Shown here piece after piece: positions 35,733 through 44,854 of a DNA stretch of 64,000 nucleotides. Numbering within the stretch: the stretch's first letter is position 1; each line of letters starts with the position of its first letter. Below the pieces are notes generated by a model. That model searched no databases. It was given only the letters and a program-made list of their open reading frames with translations, and was not told the DNA's origin. Source of the DNA: Pseudolysobacter antarcticus (GTDB lineage Bacteria > Pseudomonadota > Gammaproteobacteria > Xanthomonadales > Rhodanobacteraceae); assembly GCF_004168365.1 (NCBI RefSeq), contig NZ_CP035704.1:930001-994000 (forward strand), in the 5' to 3' direction. Both the position numbers and the translations under genes were made by a program.

Positions 35733-38120
35733 ATGCATCGCCCGGCTACCAGTGTGGAACGCAGGCAATGCGCGCCTGTTCGGTTACACTGCACACTGGA
35801 TTTCTCAGTCTTATCGTGCCGCTTGACTGTTCGCGACTCTCTTCTGCCACTGCTGGGTCTGGCCTGGCGCGTATTGCGCGTGCCGTTCTGGCTGGGCCTG
35901 GGCTTGTTCCTCGGTTTCGTCGGTCCGTATGCGACGTATTTGGATGGCCAGGTGCGCGCGCGCTTCGACGATCTGAGTTGGGATCTGCCGAGCCGCGTCT
36001 ACGCGCGGCCGCTGGAGCTGAAACCCGGCCTCGCGATGAGCGCCGAAGCGCTCGATCTGGAGCTCGATGCCGCGCGCTACACCAGCGAGCCCGGCGCGCG
36101 CACGACCGGTACGTTTTCGCACGACGGCAGCCGTTACCTGATCGCGCGTCGCGCCTTCGATTATCTCGACGGTCACGAGGCCGAGCGTCGCATCGAAGTC
36201 GTGCTTTCTGCCAACAGCGTGAGCACGCTCAAGGATGCTGCCACCGGCGCCGCACTGAGCAGCGTGCGCATCGATCCGGCGCGCATCGCTACACTTTATG
36301 GCACCGAGCAGGAAGAACGCCGCATCGTCCATCTCGGCGAAGTACCGCCGCTGCTCGTGGCCGGCTTGCAGGCGGTCGAGGATCGCGATTTCAATCATCA
36401 CCACGGCATCGCGGTATGGTCGATCCTGCGCGCCGCACTCGCCAATCTCAGCGCTGGTCACGTCGTGCAAGGCGGTAGCACGCTGACGCAGCAACTGGTC
36501 AAGAATCTGTTTCTCGATCGCGGCCAGCGTTTCACGCGCAAGTTCAACGAGGCGCTGTTGTCGCTGCTGATCGAGGCGCGCTACAACAAGCGGCGCATTC
36601 TCGAGGCGTACATCAACGAAGTTTTTCTCGGCCAGCAAGGCGGGCAGGCCGTGCATGGATTTGCCGCCGCGTCGGAATTCTATTTCGGCCGCGACTTGAA
36701 ATCGCTGAGCACGCCGGAAATTGCGCTGCTGGTCGGCATGGTGCAAGGCCCGAGTTATTACGATCCGCGGCGTAATCCCGACCATGCATTGAGCCGGCGC
36801 AATATCGCGTTGCAGATGTTTACTGATACCGGTTTGCTCGACGATGCGGCATTGGCGAAGGCGCGCGCCGCGCCGCTCGGCGTGCCAGATCGACAAGGTT
36901 TGCCGCGAAATCGTTACCCGGCGTTTCTCGATCTGGTGCGCGCGCAACTTGCACGCGACTACGCCGACGCCGCGCTCGGCAAGGTCGGCATGAGCATCCA
37001 CACGACGCTTGCGCCAGCCTCGCAATTGCTCGCGGAACAGGCGCTCGCGAGCCAGCTTGATGCGCTGGCGAAACGTCAGCCGGAACTCGAAGGCGCGATG
37101 GTCGTCACCGGTGCGCACGACGGCGAAGTTCAAGCGTTGATCGGCTCGCGCGCCGCCGATGAGCAAGGCTTCAATCGCGCCTTGTTTGCGCAGCGCCCGA
37201 TCGGTTCGCTGGTGAAGCCATTCGTCTATCTGGTCGCGCTGTCGCAGCCGCAACGTTATTCGCTGGTGTCGTCGCTCGATGACACTGCGGTGGATATTCC
37301 GCAGGCCGACGGCTCGCACTGGATGCCGCAGAATGCCGAGCACGAGGCGCATGGCGCGGTGCCGCTGATGGATGCGCTGATGCATTCGTATAACCTCGCC
37401 ACCGTGCATCTGGGCTTGACGTTGGGCCTGCCCAAGGTCAAGGGATTTCTCGAATCGTTCGGCCTGACCTCGGTCAATCCGAATCCGAGTCTGCTGCTGG
37501 GCGCGATCGATCTCACGCCGTTCGATGTCGCCCGCATGTACACGTATTTTTCGGCGGATGGTCATGCCTTGCCGCTGCGCGCGGTGCGTGGTGTGCTGAA
37601 CGCGCAGGGCAAACCACTCACGCGTTACAGCATCAAGGCCGGTGCGGGCGAGTACGTCAGCGCCGCACGCCTCACGAGTTACGCGATGCAGCAAGTCGTG
37701 GTCGCCGGCACCGCGCATTCGGTGACCGATCAAGGCTTGGGATATCTGCATGCGGCGGGCAAGACCGGCACCAGCGATTCGCAACGCGATTCGTGGTTTG
37801 CCGGTTTCACCGGCGAGCATCTCGCGGTGGTCTGGGTCGGCCGTGACGACAACAAGGTCACCAGCTTGATGGGCGCGACCGGCGCGCTGAAAGTGTGGTC
37901 GGCGTTGTTCCGAAAATTGCCGTCGAGTCCGCTGCTATTGCCGCGGGATGGTCTCGAATATACCTGGGTCAATCCGCAAAACGGTCAGCGCACCGATGCC
38001 GAATGCAAGGGTGCGCGCGAGCTGCCGTTCCTGACCGGATATGCGCCGCAGGAAACCGACCATTGCACGTGGCAGGAGATAAAATCCCTGTTCAGCCGCA
38101 ACCCGAATACGTCGCCATGA
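35733..38120 (+). CDS. mrcB: Penicillin-binding protein 1B (bifunctional glycosyltransferase/transpeptidase)
   Basis: Class A PBP making and cross-linking peptidoglycan. One membrane helix (PFWLGLGLFLGFVGPYATY), a UB2H-like regulatory region (about 60-180), a GT51 domain with EDRDFNHHHGIAVWSI and QGGSTLTQQLVKNLFL, and a transpeptidase domain with SXXK (GSLVKP), SXN (HSYNLAT) and KTG (AGKTGTSDSQRDSWF). The first 30 residues from ATG 35733 are not conserved; TTG 35823 would give a start closer to homologues. Its stop is 33 bases before ATG 38153 of a TPR lipoprotein. cpoB, its Tol-linked regulator in E. coli, is also in the window. Confidence 0.93.
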   Translation: MHRPATSVERRQCAPVRLHCTLDFSVLSCRLTVRDSLLPLLGLAWRVLRVPFWLGLGLFLGFVGPYATYLDGQVRARFDDLSWDLPSRVYARPLELKPGLAMSAEALDLELDAARYTSEPGARTTGTFSHDGSRYLIARRAFDYLDGHEAERRIEVVLSANSVSTLKDAATGAALSSVRIDPARIATLYGTEQEERRIVHLGEVPPLLVAGLQAVEDRDFNHHHGIAVWSILRAALANLSAGHVVQGGSTLTQQLVKNLFLDRGQRFTRKFNEALLSLLIEARYNKRRILEAYINEVFLGQQGGQAVHGFAAASEFYFGRDLKSLSTPEIALLVGMVQGPSYYDPRRNPDHALSRRNIALQMFTDTGLLDDAALAKARAAPLGVPDRQGLPRNRYPAFLDLVRAQLARDYADAALGKVGMSIHTTLAPASQLLAEQALASQLDALAKRQPELEGAMVVTGAHDGEVQALIGSRAADEQGFNRALFAQRPIGSLVKPFVYLVALSQPQRYSLVSSLDDTAVDIPQADGSHWMPQNAEHEAHGAVPLMDALMHSYNLATVHLGLTLGLPKVKGFLESFGLTSVNPNPSLLLGAIDLTPFDVARMYTYFSADGHALPLRAVRGVLNAQGKPLTRYSIKAGAGEYVSAARLTSYAMQQVVVAGTAHSVTDQGLGYLHAAGKTGTSDSQRDSWFAGFTGEHLAVVWVGRDDNKVTSLMGATGALKVWSALFRKLPSSPLLLPRDGLEYTWVNPQNGQRTDAECKGARELPFLTGYAPQETDHCTWQEIKSLFSRNPNTSP

Positions 38121-38152
38121 TCCATCCAGAAATCCGATCGAGGAATATTTTC

Positions 38153-38689
38153 ATGCATATCGTTTCGAATCGAATCACCATCCATCGTGTACTGCTTGCA
38201 TTACTGGCAACGGCGCTCGCCGCCTGCACGCAGCCACCACCGCCGGCGCAACAAGCAGCGCCGAAACTCGACGTGCCCGATACGGTGACCGCGATCCGCG
38301 ATGCAGGTGCAAAATTCACGTCCGATCTCGAAGTGCATCCGCTGCGCGATCCAGCCATCGACGGTTTGATGCAGCAAGCGCGTTCGCAGGAAATCCAGCA
38401 ACATTACGATCAGGCGATGGCTCTGGCCGAGCGTGCGCTGACCTTGTCGCATGGCTCGCCGGAAATTATCCAGTATCAGGCCGAGCTCGAAATCGGCCAC
38501 AAACATTACGAAGCGGCCGCAAAACTAGCTCAACAATCCTACGATCACGGCCCGAAAAACGGCAGCCTGTGCGCGCGCAACATCCAGACCCTGATCGAAG
38601 CACGTAATGCCTTGCAAGACAGTGCTGGTGCGGCGCAGGCCAAGGCGCAGCTGCCGAGTTGCCGAGTCGATCGACCGGTGCGCATGTGA
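38153..38689 (+). CDS. TPR lipoprotein, candidate PBP1B activator (LpoP-like)
   Basis: A 178-residue lipoprotein: signal RVLLALLATALAAC with lipobox A-L-A-A-C, a Pro-rich linker (TQPPPPAQQ), then TPR-like helices (IDGLMQQARSQEIQQHYDQAMALAERAL, ELEIGHKHYEAAAKLAQQSY). ATG 38153 has AGGA eight bases upstream; an ATG at 38117 overlaps the mrcB stop. In Pseudomonas the PBP1b activator LpoP is also a TPR lipoprotein encoded beside ponB, so position and architecture make this a good functional candidate. The assignment is inference. Confidence 0.7.
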   Translation: MHIVSNRITIHRVLLALLATALAACTQPPPPAQQAAPKLDVPDTVTAIRDAGAKFTSDLEVHPLRDPAIDGLMQQARSQEIQQHYDQAMALAERALTLSHGSPEIIQYQAELEIGHKHYEAAAKLAQQSYDHGPKNGSLCARNIQTLIEARNALQDSAGAAQAKAQLPSCRVDRPVRM

Positions 38690-38762
38690 TATCGGCTGGG
38701 CGTTTTTTGGGCGAGACAACCATCGCCAGCACTTGCGCTGATACGCGTTCGGAAATCCCGGC

Positions 38763-40688
38763 ATGAGTTCATCGGATAGCGCCGAACTGCTCGGCCCGGA
38801 CGGCCCGTTCGCGCGCGAAATTCCGGGCTTCGCGCCGCGTGATTCGCAGCAGCAGATGGCGACGGCGGTGGCCGAGGCGATCGCCGAACGCGACTGCCTG
38901 ATCGCCGAAGCCGGCACCGGCACGGGCAAGACCTTTGCGTATCTCGTGCCGGCGCTGTTGTCGGGCAAAAGAGTGATCATTTCGACCGGCACGAAGACGC
39001 TGCAGGATCAACTCTTTCATCGCGATCTGCCGCTCGTACGCAAGGTGCTCGGCGCGCGGTTGAAGGCGAGTTTGCTGAAAGGTCGCGCCAATTATATTTG
39101 CCTGCATCGACTCGACCAGGCGGTCAAGGACGGACGGTTTCCGTCGCGCGAGCAGACCAGCCAATTGCACAGCATGCGCACGTGGGCCGCGCGCAGTGCG
39201 AGCGGCGATCGCGCCGAATTGATCGAAGTGCCGGAGGATTCGCAGCTGTGGCCGCGCGTCACCTCGACCGCCGATAACTGCCTCGGCGCGGATTGTCCGC
39301 AGTACGGCGAGTGTTTTGTGGTCAAGGCGCGACGCGCGGCGCAAGAGGCTGATCTCGTCGTCGTCAATCATCATTTGTTGTTCGCCGATCTTTCGATCAA
39401 GCAGGAAGGTTTCGGCGAAATCCTGCCGGGCGCGCATGCGTTCATTCTCGACGAAGCGCATCAGATTCCGGAGCTCGCCGGACAATTTTTTTCGACCAGC
39501 TTGAGCTCGCGCCAACTCAGCGAACTCGCCAACGACACCCTCGCGGAATGCGGTGCGGTGAGTGGTGCGCTCGCGCCGATGCTAGCGGTGATTGAAGCGA
39601 TCACACCGGCGGTGCGACGAGTGCGCTTGGCGTTCGATCGTTTGCCGTTGCGCGGCAGTTTTGCGCAGATCGCGGCGACACCGGAATTGATGCACGAGCT
39701 CGATGCTCTGCATGAAGCTCTCTCGGGTTTGATGGATGCGCTCGTGCTGCACGAGGAGCGCAGTCGCGGCCTCGCAAGTTGCGCCGAACGCGCGCGCGAT
39801 CTGCTCGCACGCTACGAAAAAGTCGAGGCGCACGACAACGCGGAATGGATCCATTGGTACGAACTCACGCCGCAAGGTTTCCAGTTGTACGCGACGCCGC
39901 TCGATCTGGCGCCACCGCTGCGCGCGTTGCGCGATTCGACGCATGCGGCGTGGATTTTCACCTCGGCGACTTTGTCGGTGGCCGGCAGGTTCGATCACTA
40001 CACGCGCCAGCTCGGCCTCGACGATCCGGTCGCGATGAGCTTGCCGAGTCCGTTCGATTACACGCGTCAGGCGCTTGCATATCTGCCGCGCGGATTGCCC
40101 GACCCTAACGCGTCGGACTACACCGCGCGTGTGATCGCGATGGCGCGACCGGTGCTCGAAGCGTCGCGCGGCCGTGCATTTTTGCTGTTCACTTCGCACC
40201 GCGCGTTGAAGCTCGCGGCGGAACTGTTACGCGATACCTTGCCGTATCCGCTGTTTGTGCAAGGCACGTTGCCACGGCATCAGTTGCTCACCGAATTCCG
40301 CGCCGCCGGTAACGGCGTGCTGCTCGGTGCGGCAAGTTTCTGGGAAGGCGTGGATGTGTCAGGCGAGGCGCTGAGCTGCGTCATCATCGATAAATTGCCG
40401 TTTGCCGCGCCGGACGATCCGGTGCTCGAAGCGCGCCTGAATGCGATGCGCGAATCAGGCGGCAATCCGTTTTTCGACTGGCAGGTGCCGACCGCGGTGA
40501 TCGCGCTCAAGCAAGGCGCAGGGCGGTTGATTCGTGATGTCAGCGATCGCGGCGTGCTAGTGCTGTGCGATCCGCGTCTGACCACACGCGCGTATGGCAA
40601 AATCTTTCTGCAGAGCCTGCCGCCGCTGCCGCAGACGCGCGAGCTGGCCGATGTGCAGGCGTTTTTCGGCGACGTGTTCGAACGATGA
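38763..40688 (+). CDS. yoaA: ATP-dependent DNA helicase YoaA (DinG/XPD family)
   Basis: Superfamily 2 helicase of 641 residues related to XPD and DinG, linked in E. coli to tolerance of replication-chain terminators. Visible: Walker A AGTGTGKTFAYL, iron-sulfur cysteines (NYICLHR and NCLGADCPQYGECF), DEAH-type ILDEAHQIPE, and motifs IFTSATLS and GAASFWEGVDVSG. Full length. Its TGA overlaps the ATG of the following cytochrome gene (ATGA at 40685-40688), so the two are translationally coupled. Confidence 0.92.
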   Translation: MSSSDSAELLGPDGPFAREIPGFAPRDSQQQMATAVAEAIAERDCLIAEAGTGTGKTFAYLVPALLSGKRVIISTGTKTLQDQLFHRDLPLVRKVLGARLKASLLKGRANYICLHRLDQAVKDGRFPSREQTSQLHSMRTWAARSASGDRAELIEVPEDSQLWPRVTSTADNCLGADCPQYGECFVVKARRAAQEADLVVVNHHLLFADLSIKQEGFGEILPGAHAFILDEAHQIPELAGQFFSTSLSSRQLSELANDTLAECGAVSGALAPMLAVIEAITPAVRRVRLAFDRLPLRGSFAQIAATPELMHELDALHEALSGLMDALVLHEERSRGLASCAERARDLLARYEKVEAHDNAEWIHWYELTPQGFQLYATPLDLAPPLRALRDSTHAAWIFTSATLSVAGRFDHYTRQLGLDDPVAMSLPSPFDYTRQALAYLPRGLPDPNASDYTARVIAMARPVLEASRGRAFLLFTSHRALKLAAELLRDTLPYPLFVQGTLPRHQLLTEFRAAGNGVLLGAASFWEGVDVSGEALSCVIIDKLPFAAPDDPVLEARLNAMRESGGNPFFDWQVPTAVIALKQGAGRLIRDVSDRGVLVLCDPRLTTRAYGKIFLQSLPPLPQTRELADVQAFFGDVFER

Positions 40689-42622
40689 AACCCGGCGTAA
40701 AAAATTCGCTCCGCCTGATCGCCGCTGTCGGCGTTGTGATGACCGTCGCGCTGGCGGGTTGGTTGTGGCATGCGATCGACGCGACACGTGCGGAAATAGC
40801 GACGCCGTTTGCGATGGACAGCGCGCATTGGGTCGGTTCGGCGCAGTGCGAAACCTGCCACGAGGATCGCCATGCGAGCTGGTACAAAACCTTCCATCGC
40901 ACGATGACGCAGGACGCCACGCCGCAGGCCGTGCTCGGAAAATTCGACGGCCAGGCGCTGACCGAGTGGGGCGGCGATGTGCGCCCGATCACGCGCGGCG
41001 GCAAGTATTTTTTCGAGTATCACGATCCGGCCACCGGCGCGATCCAGAACACCGTGGCGGTGCAACGCACGGTCGGCTCGCATCGTTATCAGCAGTACCT
41101 GACGTTCGATGCGAACAGCGGCACGTATTATCGGCTGCATTATCTGTGGCATATCGCCGAGCAGCGCTGGGTGCACATGAATGCGGTGTTCCTCGGCCCG
41201 GACGACAAACCGTTCGACGAACATATCGGGCCGTGGAACAACAACTGCATCTATTGCCACAACACCGGCCCCGAGCCGAACATGAAAAATTATCCCGAGC
41301 TGATCGCGCGCAGCCGGCGCGGTGAAGCGATCGATGTGAATCGCGATTCGACTTACGACTCGCGTGTCGCCGAACTCGGTATCAGCTGCGAAAGTTGTCA
41401 TGGCCCGGGCAGCGAACATGTCGAGCGCAATGCGAGCATGCTGCGCCGCTGGACCTTGCAGCTCAGTGGCGCGAGCGATCCCACCATCGTCAATCCGCAC
41501 GGTCTCAGTGCCGAGCGCAGCACGCAGGTGTGCGGTCAATGCCACGGCCAGCGCATGCCGAAAGATGTCGGCGTGATGAAAAACTGGATCAGCAGCGGGC
41601 CGGTGTATCGCGCCGGTGATGATCTGAATGCGTCGGTGCAACCGATCTGGAAAGATACCGTGCCGCCGGGCAAGGCATCGACGCTTTTCTCGGCCCGCTT
41701 CTGGAACGATGGCACGCCGCGGTTGACTGCGTACGAGTACCAAGGGCTGCTGCAATCGCAGTGTTATCTGCAATCGAAAGATCTGACGTGCATCAACTGC
41801 CACAGCATGCATGGTGGCGATAGCGCCGGGCAGATCACCGAGAAAAATCTGGGCAATGCGCCGTGCCTGCGGTGTCATGACAAACTCGCGAAAGATGTCA
41901 CGGCGCATACGCATCATCCTGCCGAAAGCGCCGGCTCGAACTGCTACAACTGCCATATGCCGAATGCGGTTTATGGCGTGATGACGATCCATCGCAGCCA
42001 TCGTATTGCAGTGCCCGATCCGGCCAGTGATTCGGCGAATGCGCGGCCCGATGCATGCACGAATTGCCACGCCGACAACTCCCCGGTATGGGCGGCGCAG
42101 CAGATCAAAACCCTGTGGGGGCGCGGCGATGGATCGGTCGCAGCGCGCGCTGATGGCGTCGATACGGCACTGGCCGATTTGCCCGCGACTTTGCTGTCCG
42201 GTGATCCCGTGCAGAAGGCTGTCGCCGCGTATCAGATGGGCACCGCCGCGACCGGGATTGATGCGCGACAACGCATGTCGCTCGCGCCGTATTTGTTCAC
42301 TGCGATGAACGATCGTTATCCCGAGATTCGCCGGTTTGCGCGCAACAGCCTGCAGGCACTCGATGAAAAATTGCGCGCGCAGCAAATCGATCTCGGCCTG
42401 CAATCCGGGCTGCAGAATTTTGATTTCACCGCGCCCGAAGCGACGCGGCAAAGCCAGATCGACGGGTTGTGGACGACTTGGCGCGCGGCTGACAAACAAG
42501 GCTTGCCGATTCCCGCAGCGGCGACTGCGATCAATGCGAAATTCGAGATCGATCCGCACGTGAGACAGCGCCTGCTCGACGTCGGCAATCATCAGGAAAA
42601 ACAGATCAGTATCGGCGAGTAA
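40685..42622 (+). CDS. Octaheme c-type cytochrome, membrane anchored
   Basis: A 645-residue protein with an N-terminal membrane helix (LIAAVGVVMTVALAGWLW) and eight CXXCH heme-binding motifs: CETCH (55-59), CIYCH, CESCH, CGQCH, CINCH, CLRCH, CYNCH and CTNCH. Heme binding would occur in the periplasm. Additional His residues could serve as distal ligands. The C-terminal 150 residues have no heme site and look helical. It resembles cytochrome c-554 or multiheme oxidoreductase modules, but the electron donor, acceptor and substrate are not known. No ccm or reductase gene lies nearby. Confidence 0.88.
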   Translation: MKPGVKNSLRLIAAVGVVMTVALAGWLWHAIDATRAEIATPFAMDSAHWVGSAQCETCHEDRHASWYKTFHRTMTQDATPQAVLGKFDGQALTEWGGDVRPITRGGKYFFEYHDPATGAIQNTVAVQRTVGSHRYQQYLTFDANSGTYYRLHYLWHIAEQRWVHMNAVFLGPDDKPFDEHIGPWNNNCIYCHNTGPEPNMKNYPELIARSRRGEAIDVNRDSTYDSRVAELGISCESCHGPGSEHVERNASMLRRWTLQLSGASDPTIVNPHGLSAERSTQVCGQCHGQRMPKDVGVMKNWISSGPVYRAGDDLNASVQPIWKDTVPPGKASTLFSARFWNDGTPRLTAYEYQGLLQSQCYLQSKDLTCINCHSMHGGDSAGQITEKNLGNAPCLRCHDKLAKDVTAHTHHPAESAGSNCYNCHMPNAVYGVMTIHRSHRIAVPDPASDSANARPDACTNCHADNSPVWAAQQIKTLWGRGDGSVAARADGVDTALADLPATLLSGDPVQKAVAAYQMGTAATGIDARQRMSLAPYLFTAMNDRYPEIRRFARNSLQALDEKLRAQQIDLGLQSGLQNFDFTAPEATRQSQIDGLWTTWRAADKQGLPIPAAATAINAKFEIDPHVRQRLLDVGNHQEKQISIGE

Positions 42623-42738
42623 GTGTGACGGCGCATTTTTCGCGGTGTCATAACTTCGCCCCAACAACGTCCGCTGCGCGCCACGCTTGCGCCTCACCTG
42701 CGGGTTGCAATTACACCTCGAACTTAACGAGGTGACGC

Positions 42739-44052
42739 ATGAATCCCGCAGTCTTTCATAACCCGACATTCAAGGCGCTCGGCATCGGCTTCCTCGCGTT
42801 ACTGATGCTGATTCCACTGCTCAAGGTGGATGGTCTGATCAGCGAGCGGCAGGACTTACGGCGCCAGGCGCTCGCGCAGATTGCGCAAGGCTGGGGCACG
42901 CAGCAAACGCTCGGTGGCCCGGTGCTGGCGATACCAAAACATGTTCGCATTGCCAACGACAAGGAATATGTCACGGTCGAACGCGCGGAAATTCTGCTCG
43001 CCGATGCGCTGAAAATCGACGGCACGCTGGCGGTCGATGAGCGGCATTACGGCATCTATTCCGCACCGGTCTACAGCGCGACTTTGAAGCTGCATGCACG
43101 TTTCGTCGCGAGCGATTTCGCCGCGCTGGAAAAAGACGATGCGCAATGGCAATGGCAACGCGCCGAGTTGCGTTTGCCGCTGAGCGATGTACGTGGACTG
43201 CGCAGTATTTCGGTGTTCCGCATCAATGGTATCGACGCACGTTTTCGCTCGGGCAGCGAGAGCGTGGTCGGCATCACTTCGGTTGCGACTTCGATCGATC
43301 TGAGCACGTTGCGCAGCAAGGATTTTGATGTCTATATCGAGATGGTCGCCGCCGGCACCGAACGTTTCGATGTACTGCCGCTGGCGCGCACCAGCGAGGT
43401 GAATCTTGCCGCACCGTGGCCAAACCCGAGTTTTGGTGGCGCATTTCTGCCGGATAAAAGCGACATCGACAAGGATCATTTCAACGCGCACTGGCAGGTA
43501 CTCGATATCAATCGCAGCTTCGGTCAGCGTTGGGAACAATCACGAGAAGGCACGCAGGCATTTGCCAATACGAGTTTCGGTTTTGCGCTGTATCAACCCG
43601 CCAGCGTGTATCAGCAAAACGTGCGTGCCGGCAAATACGGCTTGCTTGTGATCACGCTCACGTTCATCGCGGTGTTCCTGTGTGAAGTGCTCAAACGCCT
43701 GCGTGTGCATGCGTTGCAATACCTGCTGGTCGGCGTGGCGCTGGCGACGTTTTATGTCGTGCTGCTGGCGTTGTCCGAGCAGATCGGTTTCAAGTTTGCG
43801 TACCTCGCCGCGGCCATTGCCGTGGTCGTGATGATCGGTGGTTACATCGGCGCGATCCTCGGCACGTGGCGCGCAGGACTGCTGCTGGCATCGCTGCTGT
43901 CGCTGATCTATGGGTTGTTCTATGTGCTGGTGGTGAGCGAACAATATTCGCTGCTGATGGGTGCGCTGGCGCTGCTGATCACGGTCGCGGCGATGATGTT
44001 CCTGACCCGGCGCGTCGATTGGTACGCAATGTCGCAACGCAAGGTTGTGTAG
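42739..44052 (+). CDS. creD: Inner membrane protein CreD
   Basis: Cell envelope integrity protein CreD/CenD family, 437 residues. One N-terminal helix (GIGFLALLMLIPLLKVDGLI), a periplasmic beta-rich domain (to about 290; includes ISVFRINGIDARFRSGSES), then five or six C-terminal helices (YGLLVITLTFIAVFLCEVL, HALQYLLVGVALATFYVVLLALS, FAYLAAAIAVVVMIGGYIGAIL). Start supported by GAGGTGA before the ATG. In enterobacteria creD is expressed under CreBC control, but no creB or creC lies nearby here. Its exact function is still not known. Confidence 0.9.
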   Translation: MNPAVFHNPTFKALGIGFLALLMLIPLLKVDGLISERQDLRRQALAQIAQGWGTQQTLGGPVLAIPKHVRIANDKEYVTVERAEILLADALKIDGTLAVDERHYGIYSAPVYSATLKLHARFVASDFAALEKDDAQWQWQRAELRLPLSDVRGLRSISVFRINGIDARFRSGSESVVGITSVATSIDLSTLRSKDFDVYIEMVAAGTERFDVLPLARTSEVNLAAPWPNPSFGGAFLPDKSDIDKDHFNAHWQVLDINRSFGQRWEQSREGTQAFANTSFGFALYQPASVYQQNVRAGKYGLLVITLTFIAVFLCEVLKRLRVHALQYLLVGVALATFYVVLLALSEQIGFKFAYLAAAIAVVVMIGGYIGAILGTWRAGLLLASLLSLIYGLFYVLVVSEQYSLLMGALALLITVAAMMFLTRRVDWYAMSQRKVV

Positions 44053-44101
44053 CGGCTTTGCATAACAGTCAGGTGTCGAACGTCAACAGAGATGCGAGAA
44101 T

Positions 44102-44806
44102 ATGTCCATGAACCTTCTAGCCATTGAAACCGCTACCGAATGCTGCTCGGTGGCCTTGTCCTGCAACGGTGCGATCATCGAGCGCAGTGAATTCGCGCCG
44201 CGTCGTCACGCCGAACTGGTGCTGCCGATGATCGAGTCGGTATTGGCCGAAGCCGGACTCGCGCGCGGCGCCATCGATGTCATCGCCGTGGGTCGCGGCC
44301 CCGGTGCATTCACCGGCGTGCGCCTGGCGATTTCAGTGGCGCAAGGTCTTGCGCTCGGGCTGGACGTGCCGGTGATTCCGGTCTCCTCGCTGGCCGCTTT
44401 GGCACAGCACGCGCCGGATCACGGCATGCCGATCCTCGCGGTGATCGATGCGCGCATGGGCGAAATCTATGCCGGCGTATTCACGCGCGGCGCCGACGGT
44501 CTTGTGCATCTGCAGGGCGATGAAACTGTCGGCCATGCCGAACTTGTCGTCGTGCCGTCGCATCCACGCTGGTGTGTGGTTGGTAGTGGCTGGGCGACGT
44601 ACGCACCGTTGCTCGAATTGCGTCTGGGTGCAGCGCCGATCTTCGCCGACGGCGCGCGTTTCCCGCAGGCGCGCGCGATCGTCGAACTCGCGTTGCCGCA
44701 GGCTTTGGCGGGAAACGGCGTTGCCGCAGAACTCGCGTTACCGGTGTATCTGCGCGACAAGGTGGCGCTGACGCTGGATGAGCAGCGCAGCGCACGAGCC
44801 AAATAG
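44102..44806 (+). CDS. tsaB: tRNA threonylcarbamoyladenosine biosynthesis protein TsaB
   Basis: Non-catalytic TsaD partner needed for t6A37 modification of ANN-decoding tRNAs. The N-terminal ASKHA-fold segment MNLLAIETATECCSVAL, the conserved RRHAELVLPMIESVL and GRGPGAFTGVRLAISVAQGLALGLDVPVIPVSSL, and ARMGEIYAG match TsaB. Length 234 is normal. It ends a rightward run of genes; a hairpin follows. A start at M44108 (second Met) is equally possible. Confidence 0.94.
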   Translation: MSMNLLAIETATECCSVALSCNGAIIERSEFAPRRHAELVLPMIESVLAEAGLARGAIDVIAVGRGPGAFTGVRLAISVAQGLALGLDVPVIPVSSLAALAQHAPDHGMPILAVIDARMGEIYAGVFTRGADGLVHLQGDETVGHAELVVVPSHPRWCVVGSGWATYAPLLELRLGAAPIFADGARFPQARAIVELALPQALAGNGVAAELALPVYLRDKVALTLDEQRSARAK

Positions 44807-44828
44807 TCCGGCGATTATTTTCGCCGGA
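44807..44828. terminator. Hairpin between convergent tsaB and methyltransferase pseudogene
   Basis: Perfect 8-bp stem TCCGGCGA / TCGCCGGA with loop TTATTT. It begins just after the tsaB stop and is followed by TCTTTG, a weak T-tract. It could serve both converging genes. Confidence 0.5.
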
Positions 44829-44854
44829 TCTTTGAATCGCGTTCGATGACTGCG

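Noticed and set aside
35811-37820. 669-codon minus-strand open frame opposite mrcB
   Set aside because: Mirror frame of a clear PBP1B gene; Arg/Gln-rich translation with no domain.
40280-42769. 829-codon open frame on the minus strand covering the cytochrome gene
   Set aside because: It is antisense to a gene with eight heme motifs. Its product is Arg/His/Ala-rich with no recognisable motif; long antisense frames are expected in GC-rich DNA.
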